A DNA stretch of 64,000 nt, taken from NCBI GenBank assembly GCA_963781775.1, contig CAWAHE010000015.1, positions 85,350 to 149,349 of the forward strand, in the 5' to 3' direction. The position numbers were made by a program, and so were the translations under genes. The notes under the pieces are model-generated. The model saw only the letters and a list, made by a program, of their open reading frames with translations. It was not told where the DNA came from and made no database searches. Positions 34,912 through 42,980 of the stretch are shown one piece after another (position 1 is the first letter of the stretch; every line of letters starts with the position of its first letter). The stretch comes from CAVSRC01 sp963781775. Lineage in GTDB: Bacteria; Pseudomonadota; Alphaproteobacteria; Rhizobiales; Kaistiaceae.

Positions 34912-35394
34912 TTGATCCGCGTCTTCAGTCTCGCCGCCGTCCTGTTCGCGTTCTGGCTCCTGCTTTCCGGCCATTTCACGCCGTTCCTGATGATTTCCGG
35001 CGCGGTCGCGGCGCTGTTCATCGGATGGTTGGGCACGGTTCTGGGCTACGCCGACGACGAGGGCCATCCGATCGAACTGGTTCACCGCGGCCTCTTGTAT
35101 TGGCCCTGGCTGCTCAAGGAAGCCGTGAAATCGGCGATCGAGGTCGCCGCGATCATTGTCAATCCGGCGATGCCCATCTCGCCGCAACTGCTGCGCGTGA
35201 AAACGAGCCAGAAAACCGGCGTCGGCGTCGCCACCTACGCCAATTCCATCACGCTGACCCCCGGCACGATCACTGTCGAGGTCAATCGCCGCGATAGCGA
35301 GCTGCTCGTGCACGCGCTGACCAAAGCTGGAGCCGATGGTCTGGCCGCCGGCGAGATGGACCGTCGCGTCACCGTCATGGAGGGCAAGCGCTGA
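34912..35394 (+). CDS. mrpE: Mrp-type Na+/H+ antiporter subunit E
   Basis: 160 aa, TTG start with GGGGGAG about 9 nt upstream. Two N-terminal TMs (LAAVLFAFWLLLSGHF, FLMISGAVAALFIGWLG) precede a soluble C-terminal domain with the MrpE motif NSITLTPGTITVEV. It is an accessory subunit of the multi-protein cation/proton antiporter. It begins a nine-gene operon with most junctions as stop/start overlaps. The stop at 35392-35394 leaves the next ATG overlapping by one base. Confidence 0.9.
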   Translation: MIRVFSLAAVLFAFWLLLSGHFTPFLMISGAVAALFIGWLGTVLGYADDEGHPIELVHRGLLYWPWLLKEAVKSAIEVAAIIVNPAMPISPQLLRVKTSQKTGVGVATYANSITLTPGTITVEVNRRDSELLVHALTKAGADGLAAGEMDRRVTVMEGKR

Positions 35395-35669
35395 TGCTCG
35401 CCGCCGCCATGCTCGCCGTCCTTGCCGCCACCGCGCTGATGGTCGTGCGCGCGCTCCTCGGGCCCACCGTGTTCGATCGCCTGGTCGCCGCCAACGCCAT
35501 CGGCAACGCCGCCATCCTCATTCTGGCGATCTACGGCTTCCTCACGAACCGGCCCGAGTTCCTCGACATCGGCCTCACTTACGCGATGCTGAACATCATC
35601 GGCACCTTCGCAGTGCTGAAGTTCCTGCGCTTCGGCGCGCTCGGCGATGCCGGCGAGGAGGAGCCATGA
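35394..35669 (+). CDS. mrpF: Mrp-type antiporter subunit F
   Basis: 91 aa, three TMs. MrpF features are RALLGPTVFDRLVAANAIG and the ending FLRFGALGDAGEEEP. It overlaps subunit G by 4 nt (ATGA). This small subunit is needed for assembly or activity of Mrp complexes. Confidence 0.9.
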   Translation: MLAAAMLAVLAATALMVVRALLGPTVFDRLVAANAIGNAAILILAIYGFLTNRPEFLDIGLTYAMLNIIGTFAVLKFLRFGALGDAGEEEP

Positions 35670-36022
35670 GCCTGGATCTCGTGCGCGAGTGGCTGGGCGG
35701 CGGCCTCGCCTGTCTCGGCAGCGTGTTCATGATCGTCGGCGCGCTCGGCCTGCTGCGCCTGCCCGATGTGTTCACACGCATGCACGGCACGTCGGTCTCC
35801 GACACGCTCGGCGCCGGGCTGATCCTCGTCGGCTTGATGGTGCTCGCCGGCCTGTCGCTGGTCACGGTCAAGCTCATCTTCCTGATCCTCTTCTTCGGCC
35901 TGATGAGCCCGGTCTCCACCCACGCCATCGCCCGCGCCGCGCTGCACGCCGGCGTCAAACCGGTCCTCGACGATGGCGCGGCGCCGACGAAGCCTCCGGA
36001 GGCACCGAAATCGAAACCCTGA
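35666..36022 (+). CDS. mrpG: Mrp-type antiporter subunit G
   Basis: 118 aa from the ATG at 35666, with GAGGAG upstream. Three TMs, with the MrpG motifs VGALGLLRLPDVFTRMHGTS, SDTLGAGLILVGL and SPVSTHAIARAA. Its stop codon overlaps the following open reading frame, whose start codon is non-standard. Confidence 0.9.
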   Translation: MSLDLVREWLGGGLACLGSVFMIVGALGLLRLPDVFTRMHGTSVSDTLGAGLILVGLMVLAGLSLVTVKLIFLILFFGLMSPVSTHAIARAALHAGVKPVLDDGAAPTKPPEAPKSKP

Positions 36023-36552
36023 TCCCGACGGTCCTGTTGACGCTGCTCGCCGCGACAAGCATCGCCATCGTCCGGCTGCGCAACCTGTTCGCGGTTGCCG
36101 TCATCTCCGGCATCTACAGCTTCCTCATGGCGAGCGTGCTGATCGCGCTCGACGCGGTCGATGTCGCCATGACCGAGGCCTCGGTCGGCGCCGGCATCTC
36201 GACCGTGCTGATGCTCGGTACGCTCTTTCTCACCAAGACCGAGGAAGCGCGCCCGCTGCACAGCGTCATGCTGCCGCTTTTCGTCGCCGCCGTGACGGCG
36301 GTCGCTCTCCTGTGGGGGTTCAGTGCGCTGCCGCCCTACGGCATCGCCGACTCCACGCTTCAGATTGCCGGTCCCGACTACCTTGCCCGTTCGTTGCCGG
36401 AAACCGGCATCCCCAATGTCGTCACGTCGGTTCTCGCCAGCTACCGCGGCTACGACACCCTCGGCGAGACCACCGTGATCTTCACGGCCGGGATTGCCGT
36501 CTTCCTGCTGCTCAAGAAGGGCGCCGCCCGTCCAAAAAGCGGAAGCGAATAG
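36010..36552 (+). CDS. Mrp subunit B, DUF4040 (MrpA C-terminal-like) membrane protein, non-AUG start
   Basis: About 180 aa. Five or six TMs with PTVLLTLLAATSIAIVRLRN, VAMTEASVGAGISTVLMLG and, near the end, DTLGETTVIFTAGIAVFLLL. Such a DUF4040 domain, with a conserved Glu in MTEASVG, is usually fused in MrpA and is a separate small subunit here. There is no in-frame ATG, GTG or TTG near the beginning. A good Shine-Dalgarno GGAGG (35998-36002) sits 7 nt before an ATC at 36010. The alternative CTG at 36019 overlaps the stop of subunit G as CTGA. The exact start is unresolved. Confidence 0.8.
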   Translation: METLIPTVLLTLLAATSIAIVRLRNLFAVAVISGIYSFLMASVLIALDAVDVAMTEASVGAGISTVLMLGTLFLTKTEEARPLHSVMLPLFVAAVTAVALLWGFSALPPYGIADSTLQIAGPDYLARSLPETGIPNVVTSVLASYRGYDTLGETTVIFTAGIAVFLLLKKGAARPKSGSE

Positions 36553-36563
36553 GGATCTGCTGC

Positions 36564-36986
36564 ATGCGCCTCGACGTCATCCTTCGGGTCACCACCAAGC
36601 TGATCCTGCCGTTCATGCTGCTGTTCGCGGTCTATGTGCAGTTTCACGGCGACTACGGCCCCGGCGGCGGCTTCCAGGCGGGCGTCATCGCCGCCGCGAG
36701 CTTCATTCTCTATGCGTTGATCTACGGCCTTGGCGCGACGACGCGGCTGATACCCGTAACCTTGGTTGAGACGCTCATTCCGCTCGGCGTGCTCATCTAT
36801 GCCGGTGTCGGTATTTACGCGATGCTGAACGGCGGCAACTTCCTCGACTATTCCCACCTCGTGCACGATCCGGTGCATGGACAGGAGTGGGGCGTGTTTC
36901 TCGTCGAACTCGGCGTGTTCATCACCGTGTCGTCGACCATGCTTGCCATCTTCTATGCCTTCGCGGGCAGGGGGCGCGGCGGATGA
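36564..36986 (+). CDS. mrpB: Mrp subunit B (MnhB domain)
   Basis: 140 aa from the ATG at 36564. Four TMs with the MnhB signature FHGDYGPGGGFQAGVIAA, then VTLVETLIPLGVLIYAGVG and VFLVELGVFITVSSTML. It follows the DUF4040 subunit after 11 nt, so both halves of the usual MrpB/MrpA tail are separate genes. It ends in the ATGA overlap with subunit C. Confidence 0.9.
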   Translation: MRLDVILRVTTKLILPFMLLFAVYVQFHGDYGPGGGFQAGVIAAASFILYALIYGLGATTRLIPVTLVETLIPLGVLIYAGVGIYAMLNGGNFLDYSHLVHDPVHGQEWGVFLVELGVFITVSSTMLAIFYAFAGRGRGG

Positions 36987-37351
36987 GCGAACTGCTGTCC
37001 GGCATCGCCGCCCACTACAATCAGTGGATCACCGTCTTTCTGATGGTGGTTGGCCTGTATGTCGTCATCGCCCGCGGCAACATGGTGAAGAAGCTGGTCG
37101 GCCTCGGCTTGTTCCAGACCTCGGTCTATCTGCTCTACATTTCGCCGGGCAAGATCATCGGCGGCACAGCGCCGATCATTGAGCAAGGCTTCACGGTCTA
37201 CTCGAACCCGCTTCCGCACGTGCTTATCCTCACCGCCATCGTCGTCGGCGTCGCCACGCTGGCGCTCGGTCTCGCTTTGGTGGTGCGTATCAACGAGGCC
37301 TACGGCACCATCGAGGAAGACGAGATCTTCGAGCGGGACAGCAGGCGCTGA
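36983..37351 (+). CDS. mrpC: Mrp subunit C (NuoK-like)
   Basis: 122 aa from the ATG at 36983. Three TMs in the NuoK/MrpC pattern: VFLMVVGLYVVIARGNMVKK, GLGLFQTSVYLLYI and PHVLILTAIVVGVATLALGLAL. A short acidic C-terminus (EEDEIFERDSRR) follows. It carries conserved Glu-type charge only outside the membrane. The stop overlaps the ATG of subunit D (TGATG). Confidence 0.9.
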   Translation: MSELLSGIAAHYNQWITVFLMVVGLYVVIARGNMVKKLVGLGLFQTSVYLLYISPGKIIGGTAPIIEQGFTVYSNPLPHVLILTAIVVGVATLALGLALVVRINEAYGTIEEDEIFERDSRR

Positions 37352-38829
37352 TGCAAGATCACTTGCCCGTCCTGCAGGTGATCGTGCCGCTTGTCGCGGC
37401 GCTTCTCGCCGCCTTGGCGCGCCGTCCCGGTCCGGCATGGGTGATTGCCGCCGCGGCGTCGTGGATCTCGCTGGTGATTTCCGTCCTGCTTTTGCACCAG
37501 GTGCTGACCAGCGGCGTCATCTCCTACCACATCGGCGGCTGGGACCCCTCGCTCGGCATTGAGTATCGCGTCGACACGTTCAACGGCCTGATCCTGGTGC
37601 TGGTCTCCGGCATCTCGGCGGTTGTCTCGCTGTATGCGCGCCAGAGCGTCGCCGCGGAAATCGCGACGGACAGGATTGCCTGGTTCTACACCATGTACCT
37701 GCTGTCGCTGGCCGGCCTCCTCGGCATCGCGATCACCGGCGACGCGTTCAACGCTTTCGTCTTTCTCGAGATCTCGTCGCTGTCGAGCTACACCCTGATC
37801 GCACTCGGCCGCGATCGTCGGGCGCTCGTCGCCGCCTACCAGTACCTGGTCCTCGGTACCATTGGCGCAACCTTCTATATTATCGGCGTTGGCTTCCTCT
37901 ACGTGATGACCGGCACCCTCAATCTCGGTCTGATCGCCGAGCGTCTCGCCGCCATCGAGTCGACGCGACCGGTGCTCACGGCGCTCGCCTTCATCACCGT
38001 CGGCATCAGCCTGAAGCTCGCCCTGTTTCCGCTCCACGTCTGGCTGCCCAACGCCTATGCCTATGCGCCGTCGACGGCGACCGTTTTTCTGGCGGCAACC
38101 GCCACCAAGGTCGCCATCTATCTGTTCATCCGCTACCTGTTCACAGTCTTCGGCGGCCATTTCGTCTTTTCCGATCTGCCCGTACAGGCGATCCTGACGA
38201 CGCTCTCGATCGCGGCGGTCTTCGGAGCGGCGACCGTTGCCGTATTCCAGGCCGACATAAAGCGCATGTTCGCCTATTCGTCGGTCGCGCAGATTGGCTA
38301 CATCACCCTCGGCGTCGCCATCGCCACGCAGACCGGCCTCACCGGCGGTATTGTCCACATCCTCAACCATGGTCTCATCAAGGGCGCTCTGTTCATGGCG
38401 CTCGGCGCTGTCGCCCTCAGGGTCAAGACCTGCCACATCGAGGAACTCGCCGGCATCGGACGCAAAATGCCGTTGACCTTCAGCGCTCTGCTCATCGCCG
38501 GCCTCAGCCTCGTTGGCGTGCCTGGCACGGTCGGCTTCGTCTCGAAATGGTACCTGATTGTAGCCGCCTTCGAGATCGGCTGGTGGTGGCTGGCCTTCCT
38601 GATCGTCGCTAGTTCGGTCATCACCGTCGTTTACGTCGGGCGCGTCATCGAGGCGGTCTGGTTCCGCGAACCGTCACCGACGGCGGCGACGGCCACGGAA
38701 GCGCCGCTCGGCATGCTGATCCCCATGTGGATTCTTGCCGGCGCCACGATCTTCTTCGGCCTTGATACTGACCTCACCGCCGGTCTTGCCTCCAAAGCCG
38801 CCGCGGTCCTGCTTGGGGGCGGCGGATGA
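37351..38829 (+). CDS. mrpD: Mrp antiporter-like subunit D, first copy
   Basis: 492 aa, about 14 TMs, from the proton-translocating NuoL/M/N and MrpA/D family. Key membrane charges are visible: Glu140 in FVFLEISSLSSYTLIALG and Lys222 in SLKLALFPLHVWLPNAY, with another Lys in ATATKVAIYLF. These fit a functional ion half-channel. It is one of three such subunits in this operon. It overlaps the next by 4 nt. Confidence 0.92.
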   Translation: MQDHLPVLQVIVPLVAALLAALARRPGPAWVIAAAASWISLVISVLLLHQVLTSGVISYHIGGWDPSLGIEYRVDTFNGLILVLVSGISAVVSLYARQSVAAEIATDRIAWFYTMYLLSLAGLLGIAITGDAFNAFVFLEISSLSSYTLIALGRDRRALVAAYQYLVLGTIGATFYIIGVGFLYVMTGTLNLGLIAERLAAIESTRPVLTALAFITVGISLKLALFPLHVWLPNAYAYAPSTATVFLAATATKVAIYLFIRYLFTVFGGHFVFSDLPVQAILTTLSIAAVFGAATVAVFQADIKRMFAYSSVAQIGYITLGVAIATQTGLTGGIVHILNHGLIKGALFMALGAVALRVKTCHIEELAGIGRKMPLTFSALLIAGLSLVGVPGTVGFVSKWYLIVAAFEIGWWWLAFLIVASSVITVVYVGRVIEAVWFREPSPTAATATEAPLGMLIPMWILAGATIFFGLDTDLTAGLASKAAAVLLGGGG

Positions 38830-40295
38830 GTGGCGCCGAGTTGATCGCGATTGCGCTCATCGCGCCGGCGGCGACGGCCGCGCTGGTGGCCCTGTTCTAT
38901 CGGCGGCCGAACCCGCGCGAGGGGGCCACGCTCGTCGGGGCCGTGGCTCTCTTCGCCGCGGTCGTCGGGTTGCTGACCCACGTGCTTGCCGGGGAGCGGC
39001 CTGAGCTTCATCTCTTCGAGATCCTGCCTGGCCTGTCGGTCGCCTTTTCGGTCGAACCCCTCGGCATGCTGTTCGCGCTGGTCGCGTCCGGCCTGTGGAT
39101 CGTCAACTCGCTCTATTCGATCGGCTACATGCGGGCCAATGGCGAGCAGCGCCAGACGGTTTTCTATGTCTGCTTCGCAGCGGCGATCGCTGCCACTATG
39201 GGCATTGCCCTGGCGGGCAACCTGTTCACGCTGTTCCTGTTCTACGAGACGCTGACTCTGGTGACCTATCCGCTGGTCACCCACAGCCAGACCCACGAAG
39301 CGCGGGTGGCCGGCCGGCTCTATCTGCTGATGTTGCTTGGCGCCTCGACGCTGCTCCTCCTGCCGGCCGTGGCGTGGACCGGCATCGCCGCGGGCACACT
39401 CGACTTCCATGCCGGCGGCATCCTCGCTGGCAAGCTGGCGCCGGCGGCCATGGGCATCCTGCTGGCTCTTTTTGTCTTCGGCATCGCCAAGGCTGCGGTC
39501 ATGCCCATGCATTTCTGGCTGCCGGCGGCGATGGTCGCGCCGACGCCGGTGTCGGCGCTGCTGCACGCCGTCGCCGTCGTGAAGGCCGGCGTCTTCTTCA
39601 TCGTCAAGATCGTCGTCTATGTCTTCGGCATCGAGACGCTCAAGGCGACCGGGGCAGGGGACTGGCTGATCTACGTCGCCGGCTTCACGGTCATCACCGC
39701 GTCTCTGGTGGCGCTCCGTCAGGATCATCTCAAGCGGCGTCTCGCCTATTCGACCATCAGCCAGCTTTCGTATGTCGTCCTCGGCGTTTCTTTGCTCAAT
39801 CCGCTCGGCATCATCGGCGCCATGATCCACATTGCGGCGCACGCGGTGTCCAAGATCACGCTGTTCTTCGCGGCGGGCTCGCTCCACACCGCAGCGCACA
39901 TCGACTATGTCAGCGAGATGGACGGCATCGGCTATCGCATGCCGTGGACGATGGGCGCTTTCGCGGTCGGTGCGCTCTCGATGATCGGCCTGCCGCTGAC
40001 TGCTGGTTTTCTCGGCAAATGGTTCATGCTGCTCGGCGCGGCCGGCACAGCCCAGTGGTTCGCGGTCGGTGTCATCGTCATCTCGACATTGCTAAACGCG
40101 GGCTATTTCCTGCCGGTGATCTATCGCGCCTTCCGCCGGCCGGAGGGCAAGGCGCCCAAAGTCAGCGAAGCGCCGTGGCCGATGGTCGTCGCGCTCGTCA
40201 TCACGGCGGCGCTGACGATCCTGTTGTTCTTCTTCCCCGCTGTGCCGTGGGAACTCGGACAGAAGCTGGTTGAGATGGGAGGCTCCAATGGCTGA
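38826..40295 (+). CDS. Mrp antiporter-like subunit D, second copy
   Basis: 489 aa, about 14 TMs. It retains Glu141 in FLFYETLTLVTYPLVTHS and Lys222 in AKAAVMPMHFWLPAAMVAP. The two residues align with the proton-pathway Glu and Lys of NuoM/MrpD. TVSALLHAV-like helices include AVVKAGVFFIVK. It diverges from the first copy and so is not a recent duplicate. It overlaps the small TM protein by 8 nt. Confidence 0.9.
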   Translation: MSGAELIAIALIAPAATAALVALFYRRPNPREGATLVGAVALFAAVVGLLTHVLAGERPELHLFEILPGLSVAFSVEPLGMLFALVASGLWIVNSLYSIGYMRANGEQRQTVFYVCFAAAIAATMGIALAGNLFTLFLFYETLTLVTYPLVTHSQTHEARVAGRLYLLMLLGASTLLLLPAVAWTGIAAGTLDFHAGGILAGKLAPAAMGILLALFVFGIAKAAVMPMHFWLPAAMVAPTPVSALLHAVAVVKAGVFFIVKIVVYVFGIETLKATGAGDWLIYVAGFTVITASLVALRQDHLKRRLAYSTISQLSYVVLGVSLLNPLGIIGAMIHIAAHAVSKITLFFAAGSLHTAAHIDYVSEMDGIGYRMPWTMGAFAVGALSMIGLPLTAGFLGKWFMLLGAAGTAQWFAVGVIVISTLLNAGYFLPVIYRAFRRPEGKAPKVSEAPWPMVVALVITAALTILLFFFPAVPWELGQKLVEMGGSNG

Positions 40296-40560
40296 GCCCG
40301 GCAAAGACGACAAGCCGCTGTTCGCACCGGGGTTCGTGCGCGGGGTGGCGGCGCTGGCGCTGGTCGCCATCGCGATCACCCTGATCGTCGACTTCGTTCA
40401 CGGTCATTCGGCGCATTTTGGCTTTGACGGCTTCACCGGCTTCTACGCGGTCTTCGGCCTCGCCAGCGGCCTCGTCATCATCGGCGTCGCCAAGGGCCTC
40501 GGCGTATTTCTCACGCGGCCGGACACCTATTATGACGACAAATCGGAGCCGGCCGAATGA
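40288..40560 (+). CDS. Small membrane protein of the Mrp operon, unknown role
   Basis: 90 aa from the ATG at 40288, with GGGAGG upstream. The longer frame to 40270 is not needed. Two TMs (GVAALALVAIAITLIVDFVHG, GFYAVFGLASGLVIIGVAKGL) and a polar tail with YYDDKSEPAE. It lies between two large antiporter subunits with overlaps on both sides, so it is co-translated. I do not recognise it as a standard MrpA-G subunit. Confidence 0.75.
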   Translation: MAEPGKDDKPLFAPGFVRGVAALALVAIAITLIVDFVHGHSAHFGFDGFTGFYAVFGLASGLVIIGVAKGLGVFLTRPDTYYDDKSEPAE

Positions 40561-42233
40561 TGCTGCCGCCCGGCTTCATCCTCATTCTTGCCGGCGTAGC
40601 CCTGCCGTTCCTGTCGCTGCGCCCGCGTCAGGCGCTCATGCTCGCCGCGCCGCTGGTGACCCTTGTGCTTGTCTGGCTGGTACCGGACGGGCCGGGCTGG
40701 GCGTTGCCGTTCCTCGGTCACGAGCTGGTCCTGACCAGCGGCGATGCCCTCAGCCGCCTGTTTGCCACCGTCTTCACGATTATGGCCTTCGGCGGCGCGC
40801 TCTATGCCCTCAACCAGACGAACGTGACCGAACTGGTTGCCGCGTTCTTCTACGGCGGTTCGGCGGTCGGGCTGGCGTTTGCCGGCGACTTGATCACGGT
40901 CTTCGTGTTCTGGGAGATGATGGCGATTGGCTCGACCATCGTCGTTTGGGGCGGCGGGGGTGGCGCGCGCGCCGCCGGCATCCGCTACGCCGTGGTGCAT
41001 CTTCTCGGCGGTGTACTCCTCATGGCCGGCATTGCCGGCCACATCGCCGATACCGGCTCCACCGCCTTCACCGCCATGCACACCGACAGTTGGGCCCATT
41101 GGCTGATCATCGCCGGGTTCCTCGTCAACGCCGGTGCGCCGCCGCTGTCGGCATGGCTGCCGGACGCTTATCCCAAAGGCTCCTACAGCGGCACCGTCTT
41201 CCTGTCGGCCTTCACCACCAAGGCGGCGGTCTATGTGCTCTTGCGCGGGTTTCCCGGCGCCGAGATCCTCATCTTCGCCGGCCTGTGGATGGTGTTCTAC
41301 GGCATCATCTACGGGATTCTCGAAAACGATATCCGCCGCATCCTTTCCTATTCGCTGGTCAACCAGGTCGGCTTCATGGTTACGGCGATCGGCATCGGAA
41401 CGCCGCTGGCGCTGAACGGCGCCGCCGCCCATGCCTTCACCCACATCATCTACAAGGCGCTCCTGCTGATGTCGGCCGGTTCGGTCATGGCCATGACCGG
41501 CAAGACCAAATGCAACGAGCTCGGCGGTCTCTACCGCTACATGCCGCTGACCATGGTGACCGGCATCATCGGCGGTTTGTCGATCTCGGCGGTGCCGCTG
41601 ACCTCGGGCTTCGTCTCCAAGGCGATGATCGCCGAGGGCGCCGCCGACGCGCATATGCCGGTCGTCTGGCTGCTGGTCACCGCCGCCGCCGTCGGTGTCT
41701 TCATCGACATCGGCCTGAAATGGCCCTGGTACATTTTCTTCAAGAAGGACTCCGGGCTTCGCCCGAAGGATCCGCCGCTTCCCATGCAGGCGGCGATGGT
41801 CCTCTTTGCCGCCCTCTGTATTGGAATCGGCGTTTTTCCGGGCACGCTCTATGCGCTGCTGCCCTATCCGGTCGACTATGTGCCGTACACCGTGGAACAC
41901 GTGACAACCATGGTGCAATTGCTGCTGTTCGGCGGTCTATCGTTCGTGTTCGTCCTGCCATTCCTGACCAGAAAGCCGACGATCACCCTCGATTTCGACT
42001 GGCTCTGGCGTCGCCTCGGAAAGCAGGCCGCGCTGAAATCTTATTCAATTGCAGAGACTTGGAGGAAGAACCTCATCACGCTCGTCCAGCGCACCGCCAG
42101 CCGCATCCTCGCCACTGTCTACCGCCACCATGGCCCCTCCGGCGTCCTCGCCCGCGCCTGGCCGACCGGCAGCATGGCGTTCTGGGCGACCTTGATGCTC
42201 GCCGCCTATCTGTTTCTCTACTACGTTCTCTGA
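40557..42233 (+). CDS. Mrp antiporter-like subunit D, third copy (altered proton path)
   Basis: 558 aa, about 15 TMs and about 60 extra C-terminal residues (RKNLITLVQRTASRILATVY). It keeps Glu120 in FVFWEMMAIG. The residue corresponding to the conserved TM7 Lys is Asn191, in VNAGAPPLSAWLPDAYPKG, although a Lys in TTKAAVYVLL on the next helix remains. Loss of that Lys usually impairs ion transfer. This subunit may be structural or use a different path. It is the last gene of the operon. The next gene starts about 300 nt away. Confidence 0.88.
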   Translation: MMLPPGFILILAGVALPFLSLRPRQALMLAAPLVTLVLVWLVPDGPGWALPFLGHELVLTSGDALSRLFATVFTIMAFGGALYALNQTNVTELVAAFFYGGSAVGLAFAGDLITVFVFWEMMAIGSTIVVWGGGGGARAAGIRYAVVHLLGGVLLMAGIAGHIADTGSTAFTAMHTDSWAHWLIIAGFLVNAGAPPLSAWLPDAYPKGSYSGTVFLSAFTTKAAVYVLLRGFPGAEILIFAGLWMVFYGIIYGILENDIRRILSYSLVNQVGFMVTAIGIGTPLALNGAAAHAFTHIIYKALLLMSAGSVMAMTGKTKCNELGGLYRYMPLTMVTGIIGGLSISAVPLTSGFVSKAMIAEGAADAHMPVVWLLVTAAAVGVFIDIGLKWPWYIFFKKDSGLRPKDPPLPMQAAMVLFAALCIGIGVFPGTLYALLPYPVDYVPYTVEHVTTMVQLLLFGGLSFVFVLPFLTRKPTITLDFDWLWRRLGKQAALKSYSIAETWRKNLITLVQRTASRILATVYRHHGPSGVLARAWPTGSMAFWATLMLAAYLFLYYVL

Positions 42234-42530
42234 CACAGCTTTTACGTGCGGCCCCGGTTCGATTCGGCGTAAACGCCGGTCCGTAAGGTCGAATTGCGAC
42301 GTTTTGTCCATCCGGCGATCTGTCTTGGATAATGAGGTGACTGAACAGAAGTCTCTAAACTTGCTTGGTGTTTGAAAGTGAACAGTTGATTTCTAGTTGG
42401 TATCAATATTCGCCCTCTTGTCATTGCTTGCCGGCAAGCCTATAGACTTCGACCGGGCAGCAGCCGCTGGAAACGTGAACCGCGCGTTTCGTGAACGCCG
42501 GTTGGGGCGCAAAAAAGTAGAGGGAATCAG
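42234..42530. promoter_or_regulatory. mucR upstream region
   Basis: 297 nt between the Mrp operon and mucR, with lower GC content than its neighbours (for example around 42340-42420). A perfect 14-bp palindrome, GCTTGCCGGCAAGC at 42426-42439, lies 91 nt before the GTG. MucR/Ros proteins usually repress their own promoters through AT-rich sites, so autoregulation here is plausible. I see no gene in this stretch. Confidence 0.5.
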
Positions 42531-42953
42531 GTGAATCAAATGAACGATCAGAATGGCAGCGCCGACCTCATCGATCTGGCCGCGGACATTGTCTCCGCCT
42601 ATGTGAGCAACAACACCGTGCCCAGCGCAGATTTGCCGGCGCTTATTGCGGACGTTCATCGGGCGCTCAACAACACCCAGATGGGTCTTCAGCAGCCTGA
42701 GCCGGAGCCACTGAAGCCGGCGGTAAACCCGAAGAAATCTGTCTTCCCGGACTACATCGTGTGTCTCGAGGACGGAAAGAAGTTCAAGTCTCTCAAGCGC
42801 CACCTGCGCACGCACTACGACCTCTCGCCGGAGGAATATCGCGAGAAGTGGGGTCTGGCGGCGGACTATCCGATGGTCGCCCCGAACTACGCCGCCGCCC
42901 GTTCCGCGCTGGCCAAGAAGATGGGCCTCGGACAGCAGCGTCGCCGCAAGTAG
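42531..42953 (+). CDS. mucR: MucR/Ros-family zinc-finger transcriptional regulator
   Basis: 140 aa. Start is GTG at 42531, with AGGGA 5 nt upstream. The ATG at 42540 is an alternative. The N-terminal half (DLIDLAADIVSAYVSNNTVPSADLPALIADVHRAL) is the MucR oligomerisation region. The zinc finger is CLEDGKKFKSLKRHLRTHYDL, with Cys-x2-Asp and two His, then YREKWGLAADYPMVAP. It is a chromosomal repressor of exopolysaccharide and related genes in rhizobia and brucellae. It is followed by a terminator and is a single transcription unit. Confidence 0.93.
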   Translation: MNQMNDQNGSADLIDLAADIVSAYVSNNTVPSADLPALIADVHRALNNTQMGLQQPEPEPLKPAVNPKKSVFPDYIVCLEDGKKFKSLKRHLRTHYDLSPEEYREKWGLAADYPMVAPNYAAARSALAKKMGLGQQRRRK

Positions 42954-42980
42954 TCTGGATCCGGTCAATCGGAATACGCA

